From: Pseudeuparius sepicola
Taxonomy: Eukaryota; Arthropoda; Insecta; Coleoptera; Anthribidae
Length of the DNA: 64,000 nucleotides
Reading direction: 5' to 3'
Assembly (NCBI GenBank): GCA_963920635.1
Contig: OY987308.1
Location: forward strand, 22,783,096 to 22,847,095
Positions within the stretch are counted from its first letter, which is position 1. Every line of letters begins with the position of its first letter. Below are positions 47,806 to 60,065 of the stretch, piece by piece. The translations under genes were made by a program, and so were the position numbers. Below the pieces are notes generated by a model. That model was not told where the DNA came from, searched no databases, and was given only the letters and a program-made list of their open reading frames with translations.

Positions 47806-48829
47806 CGGGGACTCTTTAAAGTAAGGGGTCCCAGCATTATACTTTCCAAAGTGAGGCGTGAGGCCTATTCTTTCCTCATTCTAATGGTCTCAGTGATGAC
47901 AACTATGCCATTTTATTGGAGAATCTATGAATATAACAGGTACTTTGATCGTTAGTAAAAATTAATAATGGTTTCCATGATTTCTAAAAATTAGACTTGA
48001 CAATTTTGTGTATACAAGTGCAGAATGTGGCAACTGTCAAATGAAAGAAATTTATTTTATAGTTGAAATTGATTTCCAACAATTATTTTCACGAATTTAA
48101 GTAATAAGTATGGCAGGTCAGTAGTGCAGATTTTGCTTATTTAAGAATTGGTCACTATTGCACCTTGTTACCAGGTTCCTCAATCCATTTGTAATATGTA
48201 TACTTCCCTTCCCTACTACCCAAAGAACTTTCACAGATTTCGGGATAGAGTAATAAGATTAGGTCTAGCAGTTCTAATCATGGTAGTTTTTCTCGGTGTT
48301 CATTATAAAATGTTTGTAATTATATTTCTCCCCCAAGGTACCTCACTAACTTAAAATAAACTTGTAGTCGTAGATAAAAACTCTTTAAAAAAAGACCTGA
48401 CTGAAGCTGCTTAATAATTTAAAATTTACGAAATACGATTTTTGTTTTGAACTACCCACTTATACGTAATGCCCACGTAATGGGAATTGTAGGATTACTA
48501 AAGGTGATACAGGAAAAATCTGGTTGCAATTATTGGGACTACTGCAGGCGGCCGCATTACCTTTAATTGACACATCTGAGTATCTGGAAGTTAGAAAACT
48601 TAAAAATTGTGAATTATGATGGTAAATATTTTGCCTCCTTTAGAATCCATGGCACTGGCATGTCACATAAAACCTAATGGCAGTTGGACACCGACATATA
48701 ACATAATCTTGTACCAGCCCCCTTTTGGTCTCCTTGGAATCGACAGAAAACAAACCTCCCCTCAAGGCTTCACTTTTCCTATGTGATAGACTGTGACATG
48801 CTGCGTCCCCTTATGTTAAAGAGTCCCTG
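47806..48829. mobile_element. hAT-like non-autonomous element, long form
   Basis: Ends CGGGGACTCTTTAAAGTAAG and CTTATGTTAAAGAGTCCCTG are inverted. Its two outer quarters match the two halves of the element at 53012-53532 in reverse orientation, while about 480 bases in the middle (48070-48550) are extra. Flanking 8-mers do not match. The 68-codon frame in the centre is not transposase-like. Confidence 0.75.
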
Positions 48830-49202
48830 GAAAACCACAACCGCTGGCGACGTCGGCCAACGGTACCCGGCCGATCTAGCCTCGCCCATATCTTGGCAGA
48901 ATTAGAAAATAGAAGAAGACGGAGGGAGCGGGCGCATCCTTCGGCCGGTACTGTGACTAATTGCCGTGCAGGTGAGATGATGATGAAGAAGAAGAAGAAG
49001 CAGAAGAAGAAGAAAGGAGCGGAGCGACCGCCGGGGCCGATGACCCGGGCGTGCGCAAGGCAGGAGAGCTAGAGGAAGGTCTGGAGATCGTCTAGAACTT
49101 TTAGAAGACATTTTGATTTTTTTTTTGGGAATACATTTGACTTCGTCGGACGAATCTAACTTTGAAGGACTAAAAATAAATAAAAAATATTATAATTATG
49201 TA
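48830..49202. other. GC-richer stretch with a GAA-rich microsatellite
   Basis: 48975-49020 is GATGATGATGAAGAAG-type low complexity. The overlapping short frames on both strands are its by-products. Confidence 0.5.
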
Positions 49203-50438
49203 TACAGGGTATAACTAAACTGATGGTCAAAAATGAAACCACGTACTCTTGGAGTCAAAATAAGGGCACTTCTTCATCTATTTTTTTCTCCTACGGGCCA
49301 TAGTTTTTTTTATACAGAGCGTAGAAATTTAGAGAAAAATATACATATTTCTTAGTATCTCTAGAAGTATACGAGATATTTCCTTCAAACTTGGCATGTC
49401 ACATGAGCGGATGAGTTGTTAAATTTAAGGTTAATATGAAGTTTATGAGGCCCCCAGTTGCGGAGATACGGGTGTTATTAAAATTAATTAGTTCAGAAAA
49501 ATATGAATACCCTGTATAATCGCATTTTTTAAATTTGTTTTGAATGGTAAATTCAATGGTTAACAAAAAGTATCTCTTAGTATTTTTTCATATTCTCAGC
49601 CGTTTTTTAATTATTTTCAAAGAACGGCAATGCTGCAATAAAAAAGTCATTTTAAGAATAAATCTAACAATCTGTGGATGTCAATTAAACTTGGCATTAT
49701 TTGAATCATTTGGTTGCCAACTTTGCACATTAGTATCAATATTTTGAAAAATTATATTTTCATTTGAAGAATTGACTGATATGCACTTTTGCTATGGACT
49801 TGCGAATGGCAATAATAAACATGCGGAAACGCATAGTTGCGTGTATTGAAAGAGACGGCGGACATTTCGAACATTTAATAATTTAATTTTCTAATAGCAA
49901 TACGTTTCTTTTATTATTGTTTTTGCTTTTGTATTTTGTTAAATAAAGTTTAATTGACATCCACAGATTGCTAGATTTATTCTTAAAGTGACTATTGTTC
50001 ATTGCAGCGTTGCCGTTCTTTAAAAATAATTAAGAAACGGCTGCGAATATGAAAAAATACTAAGAGATACTTTTTGTTAACCATTCTATTCACCAATCAA
50101 AACAAATTAAAAAAATGCGATTATACAGGGTATTCATATTTTTCTGAACTAATTAATTTTACTAACACCCTGTATCTCCGCAACTGGGAGCCTCAGAAGC
50201 TTCATGTCAACCTTAAGTTTGACGGCTCATCTGCTCATGTGACACGCCAAGTTTGAAGAAAATATCTCGTATACTTCTATAAATACTATGAAATATGTGT
50301 ATTTTTCTCCAAACTTCTACGCTCTGTATAAAAAAAACTATGGCCCGTAGGAGAAAAAAATATATGAAGAAGTGCCCTTATTTTGACTCCAAGAATATGT
50401 GGTTTCATTTTTGACCATCAGTTTAGTTACACCCTGTA
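49203..50438. mobile_element. 1.24-kb near-complete palindrome (fold-back element)
   Basis: TACAGGGTATAACTAAACTG at the left end and its complement at the right, with arms of about 550 bases that fold on each other almost throughout (for example TATGGCCCGTAGGAGAAAAA and AACAAAAAGTATCTCTTAG recur inverted). Only about 100 central bases are unpaired. Small indels between the arms show some age. Confidence 0.88.
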
Positions 50439-50949
50439 TAAACACCTCTTCTTTTGACCTTCCTACCGTTTTGAAAATGCAAATCCAGGGGCCCGGCTCT
50501 GTTTTTTATTTACAATCTAATATCGCAGTGTTAATCGGGACAACAAAAAAAACATATATACCAAATTTGAATAAAAAATATACGGGCGGTTCTATTCTGT
50601 GTGGCACAACAGGCAACGCTCAGAAAATGTATCATCTTAGACAATTACTTATTTGTTAAAAAAAGTCCAATAATTTAAATCGTTTTTTTATTTGTTTGTC
50701 TTCATTAATTTGGCCCAGAGAAAAAATACCATGTACCTATATTTTTTTATTGGACCTTTGCACACTAAAACTTTGAGTGGTCCTGTTGACCATTCAACTG
50801 TTTTGAGGTAATTCCATGGCACACTTGACTCGCCAGGTATGCCTTTAAAAACCCCACATTTTGCTCAACTTTGATACCCTGTAGAATGGAACTTCCCGTA
50901 TATTTTTTGTTAAAAAAAAGAACACTAATCGCGTTTTTTAAAGAGACTA
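50439..50949. other. Intergenic, no recognised feature
   Basis: Contains an 86-codon open frame (50399-50659) that begins inside the adjacent fold-back element and is probably chance. Confidence 0.4.
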
Positions 50950-52610
50950 TTTCCTCGTCTTAATTTCCACCAATCACAAACGCGCTATTTTGAATTACAA
51001 ATGGTTTCTAGATGGAAAAACTGTGTGACAGCACCTGTCAGCAGTTTTTTCGAGTTTACGCGCGGCAAAACTTGACAGCTGTTGTATAATAGGTTTTTAT
51101 GTTTTGTGAGCTATGTGTATGCAGAATAATCTGTTACTCATGAAATAGTCTTGTCAAATACCATTCGGGCATCTAATTTTTCCTGTGAAAAAAATAAAAA
51201 ATAACACAATGCTAAGTAACATTTTTTTAACAAAATGCATTCGTGCAGGTGCAAAAATCCTCGTCTTCGACTCGGATTTTTGTTGCCACCAGCACTCATG
51301 CTTCTTATTAAAATATTACTTAGCAACGTGTTTTTTCCATTTTTTTCGGAAAAATTAGATGCCCTTATGATACTTACGAATAATTATTGTTATGATTGAT
51401 ACAATATGTTTATCTCTCCTCCAAAAAATGTATATTTTCTGTTCGGTCGTAAAAAAAGATTAATATGATATGCCATAAGGTCACCGACCGCGAAAAAAAA
51501 AAACCATCGAATCTCTGCCAACAGTAAGAGTATTGTAGGCGTATGTTATTTGGCGTTACGTCAACGTATTTTTTATATCGAAAAAAAAAATAGAGGTGAT
51601 CGAAACGGTCTGGGGCACCGACATTCGTCCCCTGCTTTTCAGCCCGCCTGCGTACAGGGTGTTCAGGAATATCGGTCCGAAATTAATTTCGCGCGACAAC
51701 CCGGAAAAATCCGGCGACTCTCCCGGAGCCCGGAGGTCGTCGACCTTATGCCGTTGGCGGCGGGAAGAAGAATTGAATCGATACGCGAGATGTGGGGGAG
51801 AAATTCCCAAGCATTTCATATTTTACGCACCTCAATTTTTAGTAAAATGAATGATCGCGATTTTGTGACGAAGCATAATATTCTTCTTCTTCGACCGCCG
51901 CCGCCGCTTCTTCTTCTCCGTGTAAAAAGGGCGCGGGCATCGCTCTCTGGCTATCACGGTGACGTCACTAGGTCGAGTCTGTGACGCGTGCCTTAGGTGT
52001 GGGTCATCGATCCCGCGATACTCTCGCCTTTAGCCAGCGCCTCCTTTGATGTTTCTTCTCGCTGAACGTCGCAAACGTATACGTTGAAAATTAAAAAAAA
52101 TTTTTGAAGCAATTTTATATGAGAATTCAACGCCTGCCAATATGAACCAACGAAATGACATGATTTTGGAAATATTGACCAATCAGGTGATGATTTCAGC
52201 GATAATACCACTAGTGGTATTTTCGTAAGTAATGTCATAAGGGCATCTAATTTTTCCGAAAAAAATCGAAAAAACACGTTGCTAGGTAATATTTTAACAA
52301 GAAGCAGGAGTGCTGGTGGCAACAAAAATCCGAGTCGAAGACGAGGATTTTTGCACCTGCACGAATGCATTTTGTTAAAAAAATATTACTGGGCATTGTG
52401 TTTTTTTTTTATTTTTTTCACAGATTATTCTGCATACACATTAGCTTACAAAACATACTACCTCTTATACAACTCCGTCAAGTTTTGCCGCGGGTAAACT
52501 CGAAAAAAAAAACTGCTAACAGGTGCTGTCATACAGTTTTTCCATCTAGAAACCATTTTTAATTCAAATAATTGCGCGTTTGTGATTGGTGGAAATTAAG
52601 ACGAGGGAAT
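50950..52610. mobile_element. 1.66-kb element with about 400-bp inverted arms
   Basis: The arms at about 50950-51372 and 52222-52610 are inverted copies sharing TCCGAGTCGAAGACGAGGAT and ending in the AAGACGAGGGAA motif. A third solo arm is in a NEK9 intron at 22842-23155. The 850-base core includes a CpG-rich segment (51600-51790) and GAA/CTT runs. The core frames (51550-51984 plus, 51556-51819 minus, 51993-52370 minus) overlap each other and match nothing I know. Confidence 0.75.
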
Positions 52611-52885
52611 TAATTGTCGCTGAAATCCTACTCTCTTAGTTACGTTCTAGTTACGCTAAACCAATATTGTGGCAGCTAAAGCTAAAACGGATAACCCGAT
52701 AACTTCTTCATATTACCAAATTTAATATAGGACTAGAATATATGTATGTTTTCAGTTAACACATTGATTTTTAAATATCTATTAGCACAAAAAACATATT
52801 CAGAACCGAAAGTTCAATCTAAATGACAGCTAGCTGTCAAACTAACTATTTGCAGTTGTTAAATTCTCTTTTTAAATAAAACTCG
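52611..52885. other. Intergenic, no recognised feature
   Basis: Short AT-rich stretch. Confidence 0.4.
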
Positions 52886-53556
52886 TGGTATGCCTAATAA
52901 TAGATAATACCTTTCGTTAATTTATCACTCATTATAACCCCAATGCTAAGAAAATACTTTTTTTTTTCAGCTTTGGGATTATAATTCGTAAAATTAACGA
53001 AAGGTATTATCCAGGGACTCTTTAAAATAAGGGAACCCAGCATTTCACAGTCTATCACATAGGAAAAGTGAAGCCTTGAGGGGAAGTTTGTTTTCTGTAA
53101 ACTCCAAGGAGACTACATAAGTGGGCTGGTACAAGGTTATGTTATGTATCAGTGTCCAACTGTCATCAGGTTTTATGTGATTGAGAGTGCCATATATTCT
53201 AAAGGAGGCAAAAAATTTCCCATCATAGTTCACAATTTTTAAGTTTTCTAACTTCCAGATACTCAGATGTGACAATTAAAGAATTTCAACTATACAATAA
53301 ATTTGTTTCATTTGACAGTTGCCATATTCTGTAATTGTAACATTGTCAACTCTAATTTTTAGAAATCATGGAAACCATTATTAATTTTTACTAACAATCA
53401 AAGTACTTGTTATATTCATAGATTCTCCAATAAAATGGCATACTTGGCATCACTGATACTATTAGAATGAGGAAAGAATAGGCCTCACTTTGGAAAGTAT
53501 AATGCTGGGCCCCTTATTTTAAAGAGTCCCTGGTATTATCAATAATAGGCACGCCA
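52886..53556. mobile_element. Palindromic MITE interrupted by a hAT-like element
   Basis: The left arm 52886-52950 (GCCTAATAATAGATAATACC, then CTTTCGTTAATTT) pairs with 52970-53011 and, beyond the inserted element, with 53541-53556. Removing 53012-53532 and one target copy restores an approximately 150-base palindrome. Confidence 0.7.
53012..53532. mobile_element. hAT-like MITE with perfect 8-bp target duplication
   Basis: Terminal inverted repeats begin CAGGGACTCTTTAAAATAAG and extend about 30 bases. The element is flanked on both sides by GTATTATC (53004-53011 and 53533-53540). An 8-bp duplication and a CAGGG terminus are hallmarks of the hAT superfamily. 521 bp, non-coding. Confidence 0.9.
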
Positions 53557-53950
53557 CTTGTTATTACTCCTGAAAATTCCATACCTACCTTTTTGACCAA
53601 TCAGAGGCTCGTTTTTTGCTTCGTTGTCATGGCAACTCAAAAAATTTCCGGAAATATTCTCACTTGCTCTAGGCAGCAGGAGGTGATTTTGACAGATGTC
53701 ATTATTATAATGTAACACTGTAACATATATATACTCAACAAAAGTTTTGATAGTAATTATTTCGTTTAATTTACGTGTAGGTAGGTATGGAATTTTCTTA
53801 CCGAATCCCACACGTTCTTGAATTACTATCCGGAAAATTTTCTCTAACACGAATTTTTTAAGAAAATTTTTTAAGAATTTTTTTTAAGAAAATTTGTGTA
53901 CTCGAAAAATTTCCGGCAATAATTCAAGCACTAGGGCGATTACTAGTGAA
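53541..53950. repeat. Repeat related to 14640-15420
   Basis: Reverse-orientation relative of the 14.6-15.4 kb fragment, including the X-box-like GTTGTCATGGCAAC at 53630-53643 and the TTTCCGGAAATATT segment. Confidence 0.65.
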
Positions 53951-54933
53951 AATAGACGCTATGCTCTTTTGCAACAATTTTCGAAGTATATATCGGAAAT
54001 ATTTCCTTATATTGACGTACTTTCCACAACACTTTCATTTTTAAAAAACTAAATAAATTATTATTGTTGACGTCCTTTGAATTTTTGATCGAAAGCAGCA
54101 CAAAAAATCCAACGTAAGGCCAACCAGTGATAAGATGCCGAGGTCAGGTATCATGCTTCCGCCAACAATTATTGGTCTCTCGCCGTTAAATTAATTATTA
54201 ATGTTTTCATCGACTTTTTTTGCCGTGTTCTGGTTGAAAAATAAACCAATCATCACTTTCTCATTAAAAACCAAACAGAAGGAAGCGGGGAAAATTTCGT
54301 TTTTCACCGGGAACCTCAAACCTGGTAAGTGGTGGCGAATTTGGAATGATCTAGTAGAGATTTTTCGTCCGAAAAACATTAGCGAAACATTAAATACAAT
54401 GACCTGGACGTAACGTACGATGTATTTTTAGTGAGACGAGTTGAATGACACAAAGATACGCGTCTTGACACCCAGGCGTAATCAAAAATTGATATTGGGT
54501 CGACGAACTCGCCTGGCGGTGAATTTTTTTTGCGAAAGTTTGGGTATTTTTTATGGGCATATTTCGGATTGACTGGTGATAAGACGCAGTCAGTTATGAT
54601 ACGCGTGGCCGCGAAATGCGTTGATTAGGGTATACAGTGTCGCACATTTACACAGTGTACGCTTAATGCTAATTAAATGTTCTATAATATGTAATATGTT
54701 TCACCTACTAAGTTATGAACTTCACATTCATATTGCCTTCCTACATTCTAGAATCCTGCGGCCAATCTAACACACCTTGTATTAACGTTTAAATCTCATT
54801 TTCCGCGGTGAAAACCGACGAAAATCGCGAACGAGTTCCGACTCGTCCGTCGGTGTTCGTACAAAATAAAGCACTGTCGTAGTTAGATAATGCGGCGGTT
54901 GGAAAAAACACCTTTTCTTTTAACGCTTGTAGC
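53951..54933. other. Intergenic, no recognised feature
   Basis: Two overlapping opposite-strand frames (54191-54413) have no recognisable product. Confidence 0.4.
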
Positions 54934-56107
54934 CACGATACACTTACTCACGGTATGTCATTGCGCATCCATATGCCTATCTCTGTCGCACCTTGTGACG
55001 TCAGTTGCGAATCAGAATTTAAATTGCTCCATATGTTTTACACAGCAATAGATACCTTTTCATGGGTTTTTGCTTATTTTAAACGTTTTCTTTTAAATAG
55101 ATGTTGTTAAAAATATGTAGATTATATTACTAGATAAATGAATAAATATTCTGTTGATAAAAAACACGTTTAATTTGATAATTATAATTTTACAAATGAT
55201 TTGTTTTCTTTGCGTTTTAGCTATTCGTATGCATGCAAATAAAATTGATGTATATTTTGTTAAATTAACAGGATTTTTCTTTTAAAAGACAGTATATTGG
55301 TAGACAATAAAAAAAATATCATATAGGTATCTAAATAATACATTTATTGTAAGTAAGGTAATCCTGAACTAAGTTTTGGCTTCTATCGACACAAACTCTC
55401 CATCGAAAAAAATTATTTTACAGATGACTTGTTATTAGGCAAAGAAATTGATAAATAAAATTCAAAGCGTTAACCAAAAATACAATTTTTTTCTTACCAT
55501 TGTTTATGTCGGTTTATGTCAATTAAAGCCTTATTTACCAATTAATGCACACAAGTCTCGACACAAGCACAACCTGCACAACTAATGCTCAGTTTATAGT
55601 TAAACAACAAACAAAACAACATAATAAATACTGAGTAAAATAGGGATCAAATAATGATTCCCTTTAACCATAACAAGGCTAATTTTTTATTGCACATTCT
55701 ATTTTATTTGATATATAAACCAGGCATAAACTCTGTTGAGTCCCCTATTTTTTTGCTCTGTTCTATAAATAATCTGTTTCCTTACCAGATTATTGTCCTT
55801 GGGAAATCTATAATACTTAATGTTTCCGTTCCCTTACTGTTTCTATTATTATTTGGACATACGCTGACTGCACATCCCGGCATTTTTGGCCTATTTCAAA
55901 GCACTGTCGAGCTGGACTGACGATAAGTCAGTTGTTTACACTTTTTTCTTGACACATTAAACTGTAAACTATATAAAAAAAAAACGTAAAACACAACCGA
56001 AGACACCATGCAATATTTACAATTCGTGATTCGCAACTGACGTAGATGCGCATAGTTGCCTTGTTTTCGGATTCGTTAGTTGACATACCGTGGGTAAGTG
56101 TATCGTG
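54934..56107 (-). mobile_element. P-element-like (THAP) transposon remnant, 1.17 kb
   Basis: Terminal inverted repeats CACGATACACTTAC(T/C)CACGG at both ends. The flanks CTTGTAGC and CCTGTAGC are a 7/8-match candidate 8-bp target duplication, the P-superfamily size. On the minus strand it begins with a THAP-type first exon (separate entry). The rest of a transposase is absent, so it is an internally deleted copy. It shares both ends with 59420-59875. Confidence 0.75.
55786..55883 (-). pseudogene. THAP-domain first exon of a P-like transposase (fragment)
   Basis: The exon encodes MPGCAVSVCPNN, then a variable loop, then IIDFPRTII, and ends at a GTAAGG donor. MPGC-x4-C and the downstream FP are the start of a C2CH THAP zinc finger, the DNA-binding module of P-element transposases. 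The remaining cysteine and histidine would lie in a later exon that is missing. It is a remnant without transposase function. Confidence 0.6.
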
Positions 56108-56990
56108 CCTGTAGCCAGTTTGTATATTTTATGTTATGTTGGCAAGTAGAAGATATATATTTATGAAACTATTCTATTATGACACATAATTTTTTACAGA
56201 CTTGTATTACGTAAATACTACATTCCTCGGTGAAAGCAGAAACTCTTTTAATCGGTAAAAGTATACAAACAACATTTTAATTAATATAAATGTATATACT
56301 CGTATTCTGTAGCAAAAAAATAAACGTAATCGTTTTTTTTTTGTCAAAAGACTCTGGGTTTCTTTGAGAGACGCGGATAAATGGGAGGTATATGCAGGGC
56401 TACGTGCCAAGTTCGTTGACTCCCTTCATCGATCGACACCCTTGAGTGTGGCCACCATTGGCGGTCGTTGACACTTTTAATAAAAACAAAATACGAGCAA
56501 AAATTCTGATTTCTTTTAATGCGTTTGCCACTTTTTCAAATTTAGGAATCTCCTTGCTAGAAAGAAACCTTCTGAAGAAGGTGCGAAAAGAACCTTATAC
56601 CAAACTATTCCCATCAATTCGCCATGCTGGTTTGTACTAAAGTTAGAGCACGCATAATATGCGTTTTGCGCAGCACGAGTTCCAGGGTCAATTTTTCAAA
56701 CTCGTAGGCATAAATAACCGACGGTGATATAGCAAAAACGCGCCAAAAAAAGCCCCGCTGAAATATTCGCTGGGCGCCTGCATGATCTAAGGCTTATCTG
56801 CAAAGTAAACCGGCCTTAATGCCTATAGAATTATCCGAGTGCGAAATTGTACACGCATCCAACATATTCCCTGATGCGAAAAATCGTCAAGAGATTCTCC
56901 GAGACAGAATCGCAAAAGTAGATGGTACGATTTGTACGCGAAACAATTTTGAATCTTAATTAAACGTCTCTTCTCATAATATTATTTATA
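56108..56990. other. Intergenic, no recognised feature
   Basis: Only short open frames; nothing recognisable. Confidence 0.4.
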
Positions 56991-57950
56991 CTTCAAAATT
57001 GATTAGAAAGTTGGGTTAATTTTGAGTTGGAACCTCAAAATCGATTAGAAATTTGGGTTGATTTTGGATTGGTACCTCAAAATTGATCAGATAATTTGGT
57101 TGATTTTGAATTGGGACCTCAAAATTGATTAGAAAGTTTAGTTGAATTTTATATGGGACCTCAAAATTGATTAGAAATTGGGGTTGATTTTGAATTGGGA
57201 CCTCAAAATGTATTAGAAAGTTTAGTTGATTTTGAATTGGAACCTCAAAATCGATTAGAAATTTTGGTTGATTCTGAATTGGGACCTCAAAACTGATTTG
57301 AAAGTTTAGTTAATTTTGAATCGGGGCCTCAAAATTGATTAGAAATTTGGGATGATTTTGAATTGGGACCTCAAAATCGATTAGAAAGTTTGGTTGTTTT
57401 TTAACATCAAAATTAAATAGAAATTTGGGTTGATTTTGAATTGGGACCTCAAAATTGATTAGGAAGTTGGGTGGATTTTGAATTGGGACCTCAAAATTGA
57501 TTAGAAAGTTTAGTTCATTTTGAATTGGAACCTCAAAATCAATTAGAAATTTTGGTTGATTTTGAATTGGGACTTCAAAACTGATAGAAAGTTTAGTTGA
57601 TTTTGAATTGGGGCCTCAAAATTGATTAGAAATTTAGGTTGATTTTGAATTGGGGCCTCAAAATCGATTAGAAAGTTTGGTTGTTTTTTAACCTCAAAAT
57701 TGAATAGAAATTTGGGTTGATTTTGAATTGCGACCTCAAAATTGATTAGGAAGTTGGGTGGATTTTGAATTGGTACCTCAAAATTTATTAGAAAGTTTGG
57801 TTGATTTTGAATTGGGACCAATTGATTAGAAAGTTGGGTTGATTGTGAATTGCGATCTCAAAATTGATTAGGAAGTTGGGTTGATTTTGAACTGAGACCT
57901 CAAAATTGATTAGGAAGTTGGGTTGATTTTTAATTGTGATCTCAAAATTG
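56991..57950. repeat. 42-bp satellite, about 23 degenerate copies
   Basis: The unit is CCTCAAAATTGATTAGAAAG plus TTTGGTTGATTTTGAATTGGGA with scattered substitutions. Because 42 is divisible by three, minus-strand frames stay open and encode a 14-residue repeat of type VPIQNQPNFLINFE (57543-57821 and 57788-58012). Frames break several times and no start or splice context supports a gene. Confidence 0.9.
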
Positions 57951-59419
57951 AAATTCGGGTCGACAGATATTTCGCAAAAAATCGCGAAAATCCTGGACAA
58001 AAACGTTCCCACAGGCTTAGGCTTCTGGCAAAATTGCAGAGAGAAGCTTTCAGATGCCTTTTAAATCACATTTCTAAGGTCTACTCTGCACCACTGGAGA
58101 TCAGAAATGCAGATCTTAAAACGACTTGAATATTTTCCTAAGATACTTTGTAACGCGAAAATGAACGTAACATTAAATGGGTAGGTACCTACTATTTTTA
58201 GTTAGAACCACCGATTTGTTATGTGCCAATCTTCATCTTTTAAGTTGACCCATATTTCTTATTGCTTTCGCCAAATTGTTTGTTTACCGATTTGTTTATT
58301 TTATTTGGCATTATCTGAAAGTTTATTGCCACACTTATCTTTGGTTAGATAAGCCATTCGTATATGGCCTGGCTACGAACACGATGTTGTAGTTTGTCAG
58401 AGAGAATAACATTACTTTATTTATTTAAAATGGAAAAAAAAATAAATAGAGGTAGGTACCACCCACTTTTAGAAATTCAACGGTTGATATTAGAGGATAT
58501 TCTTTTGAAACTATGATGAAAATGATAAACCGAAATCTAATGTAGGCAGGCCGATAAATAAAAAGTACATAGTAGGCTTGTGCTCATGGGCATATTGTGA
58601 CGTGACCCAGAGCCTCCTCTCTGCAGACGTTTTACTCTTGACAATGAAACACATTGGCAAATGTGGGTGACCCACTTTGCCCGGCGAATGCGGGTCAATG
58701 TCGCTTTTTGAAAAAGTAATACGCGCTGGATTCGTCTCGAATGCACCGGTCTGAGACGTGTATTTCGATTTATTGGCGTGTTGCACTTGCCAAAAACTGG
58801 CGAAAAGATAATATGCGCGAGAAATTGCGCAATATGAATGACCGATTTGAATTTCCCGCATTTTTTATGTGATAACGTAAACCTACATTGCCTAAACTTG
58901 ACACATGTTTAATTGAAAAATTAGCTAATGAGCAGATATAAATCCATTCTATTCAAATATTTATGTAGGTGGAAGTCACAGTTACGAGTTATGTATGTTC
59001 CTAAGTTAGTTATCTTGGTTTCTCTATTTTTTTCTACTCCTATGCTAGTAACATACCTATTAAGTGACGGTTTAGGTTATAAGTAAGTCCAATCTTACGA
59101 ACACAGACACGTAATGACTGGCATGTAATAAAAAAATTACGTATCTGTTCTTAATTAAAACGCAATTATCACGGGTGCCTTGTTAGCGCGTCATCCGCGT
59201 CACCATAGCAACCAACCAATATACTAATTGTTGCCTGTCAGATAATCAGAAGTATAGTTTATCTATTATAATAGCTTTTCTTTCGTCGAAGAAAAATTAT
59301 AATACAAAACTCGAGTAGTAAGAAGCTACTTACTACTCTCGCTATGTAATATACTATTAAGATTTTGGTTGGGGTGACAGCTATATATTGGCTTATGTTA
59401 CGTTTATGCTAAGCCAATG
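57951..59419. other. Intergenic DNA with an X-box motif
   Basis: No gene recognised. 58511-58861 (minus) is an open frame of 116 codons without known features. 59199-59212 is GTCACCATAGCAAC, a full match to the RFX X-box consensus. Confidence 0.4.
59199..59212 (+). promoter_or_regulatory. X-box (RFX-type) motif
   Basis: GTCACCATAGCAAC fits GTNRCCNTRGYAAC. In insects such sites mark cilium genes in sensory neurons, but no gene start is visible nearby, so function is doubtful. Confidence 0.35.
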
Positions 59420-59875
59420 CACGATACACTTACCCACGGTATGTCACTAACGAATCCGAAAACAAGGCAACTCTGCGCATCTACGTCAGTTGCGAATCAC
59501 GAATTCTAAATAATGCAGGGGCTGCGGTTGTGTTTTACGATTTTTTATAGTTTACAGTTTAATGTGTCAAGAAAAAAAGTGTAAACAACTGACTGATCGT
59601 CAGTCCAGCTCGACAGTACTTTGAAATAGGCCAAAAATGCCGGGATGTGCAGTCAGCGTATCAAATTAAATGTGTTTTTTATCAACAGAATATTCATTCA
59701 TTTATCTAGTAATAAATTCTACATCTTTTTAACAACATTTATTTAAAAGAAATAAGCAAAAACCCATAAAAAAGTATATTGTATTGCTGTGTAAAACATA
59801 TGGAGCAATTTAAATTCTGATTCGCAACTGACGTCAGAAGATGCGCAATGACATACCGTGGGTAAGTGTATCGTG
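59420..59875 (+). mobile_element. P-element-like MITE, 456 bp
   Basis: A deletion derivative of the family at 54934-56107, in opposite orientation. Both ends match, and the start of the THAP exon (ATG at 59637, MPGCAVSV) is retained before the internal deletion joins it to the 3' end at about 59660. No clear target duplication. Confidence 0.8.
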
Positions 59876-60065
59876 TAACTACCTACAATTTTATGTCTCA
59901 TAATTAATATAAAAGTAATAAAAGGCACATATAATTAGGGTTTTAATAATTATCTGTATTAAAATTGCCAGGAATTAAGATAATTACCTATATCCTAAAT
60001 ATCATACATAACTGCCTCAAAAAGGGCATTAATTAATATTGTAATCTAATAAAGATAACTTCATA

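Noticed and set aside
51550..51984. 144-codon frame in the fold-back core
   Set aside because: Overlapped by opposing frames and includes GAA/CTT low complexity; no similarity recognised.
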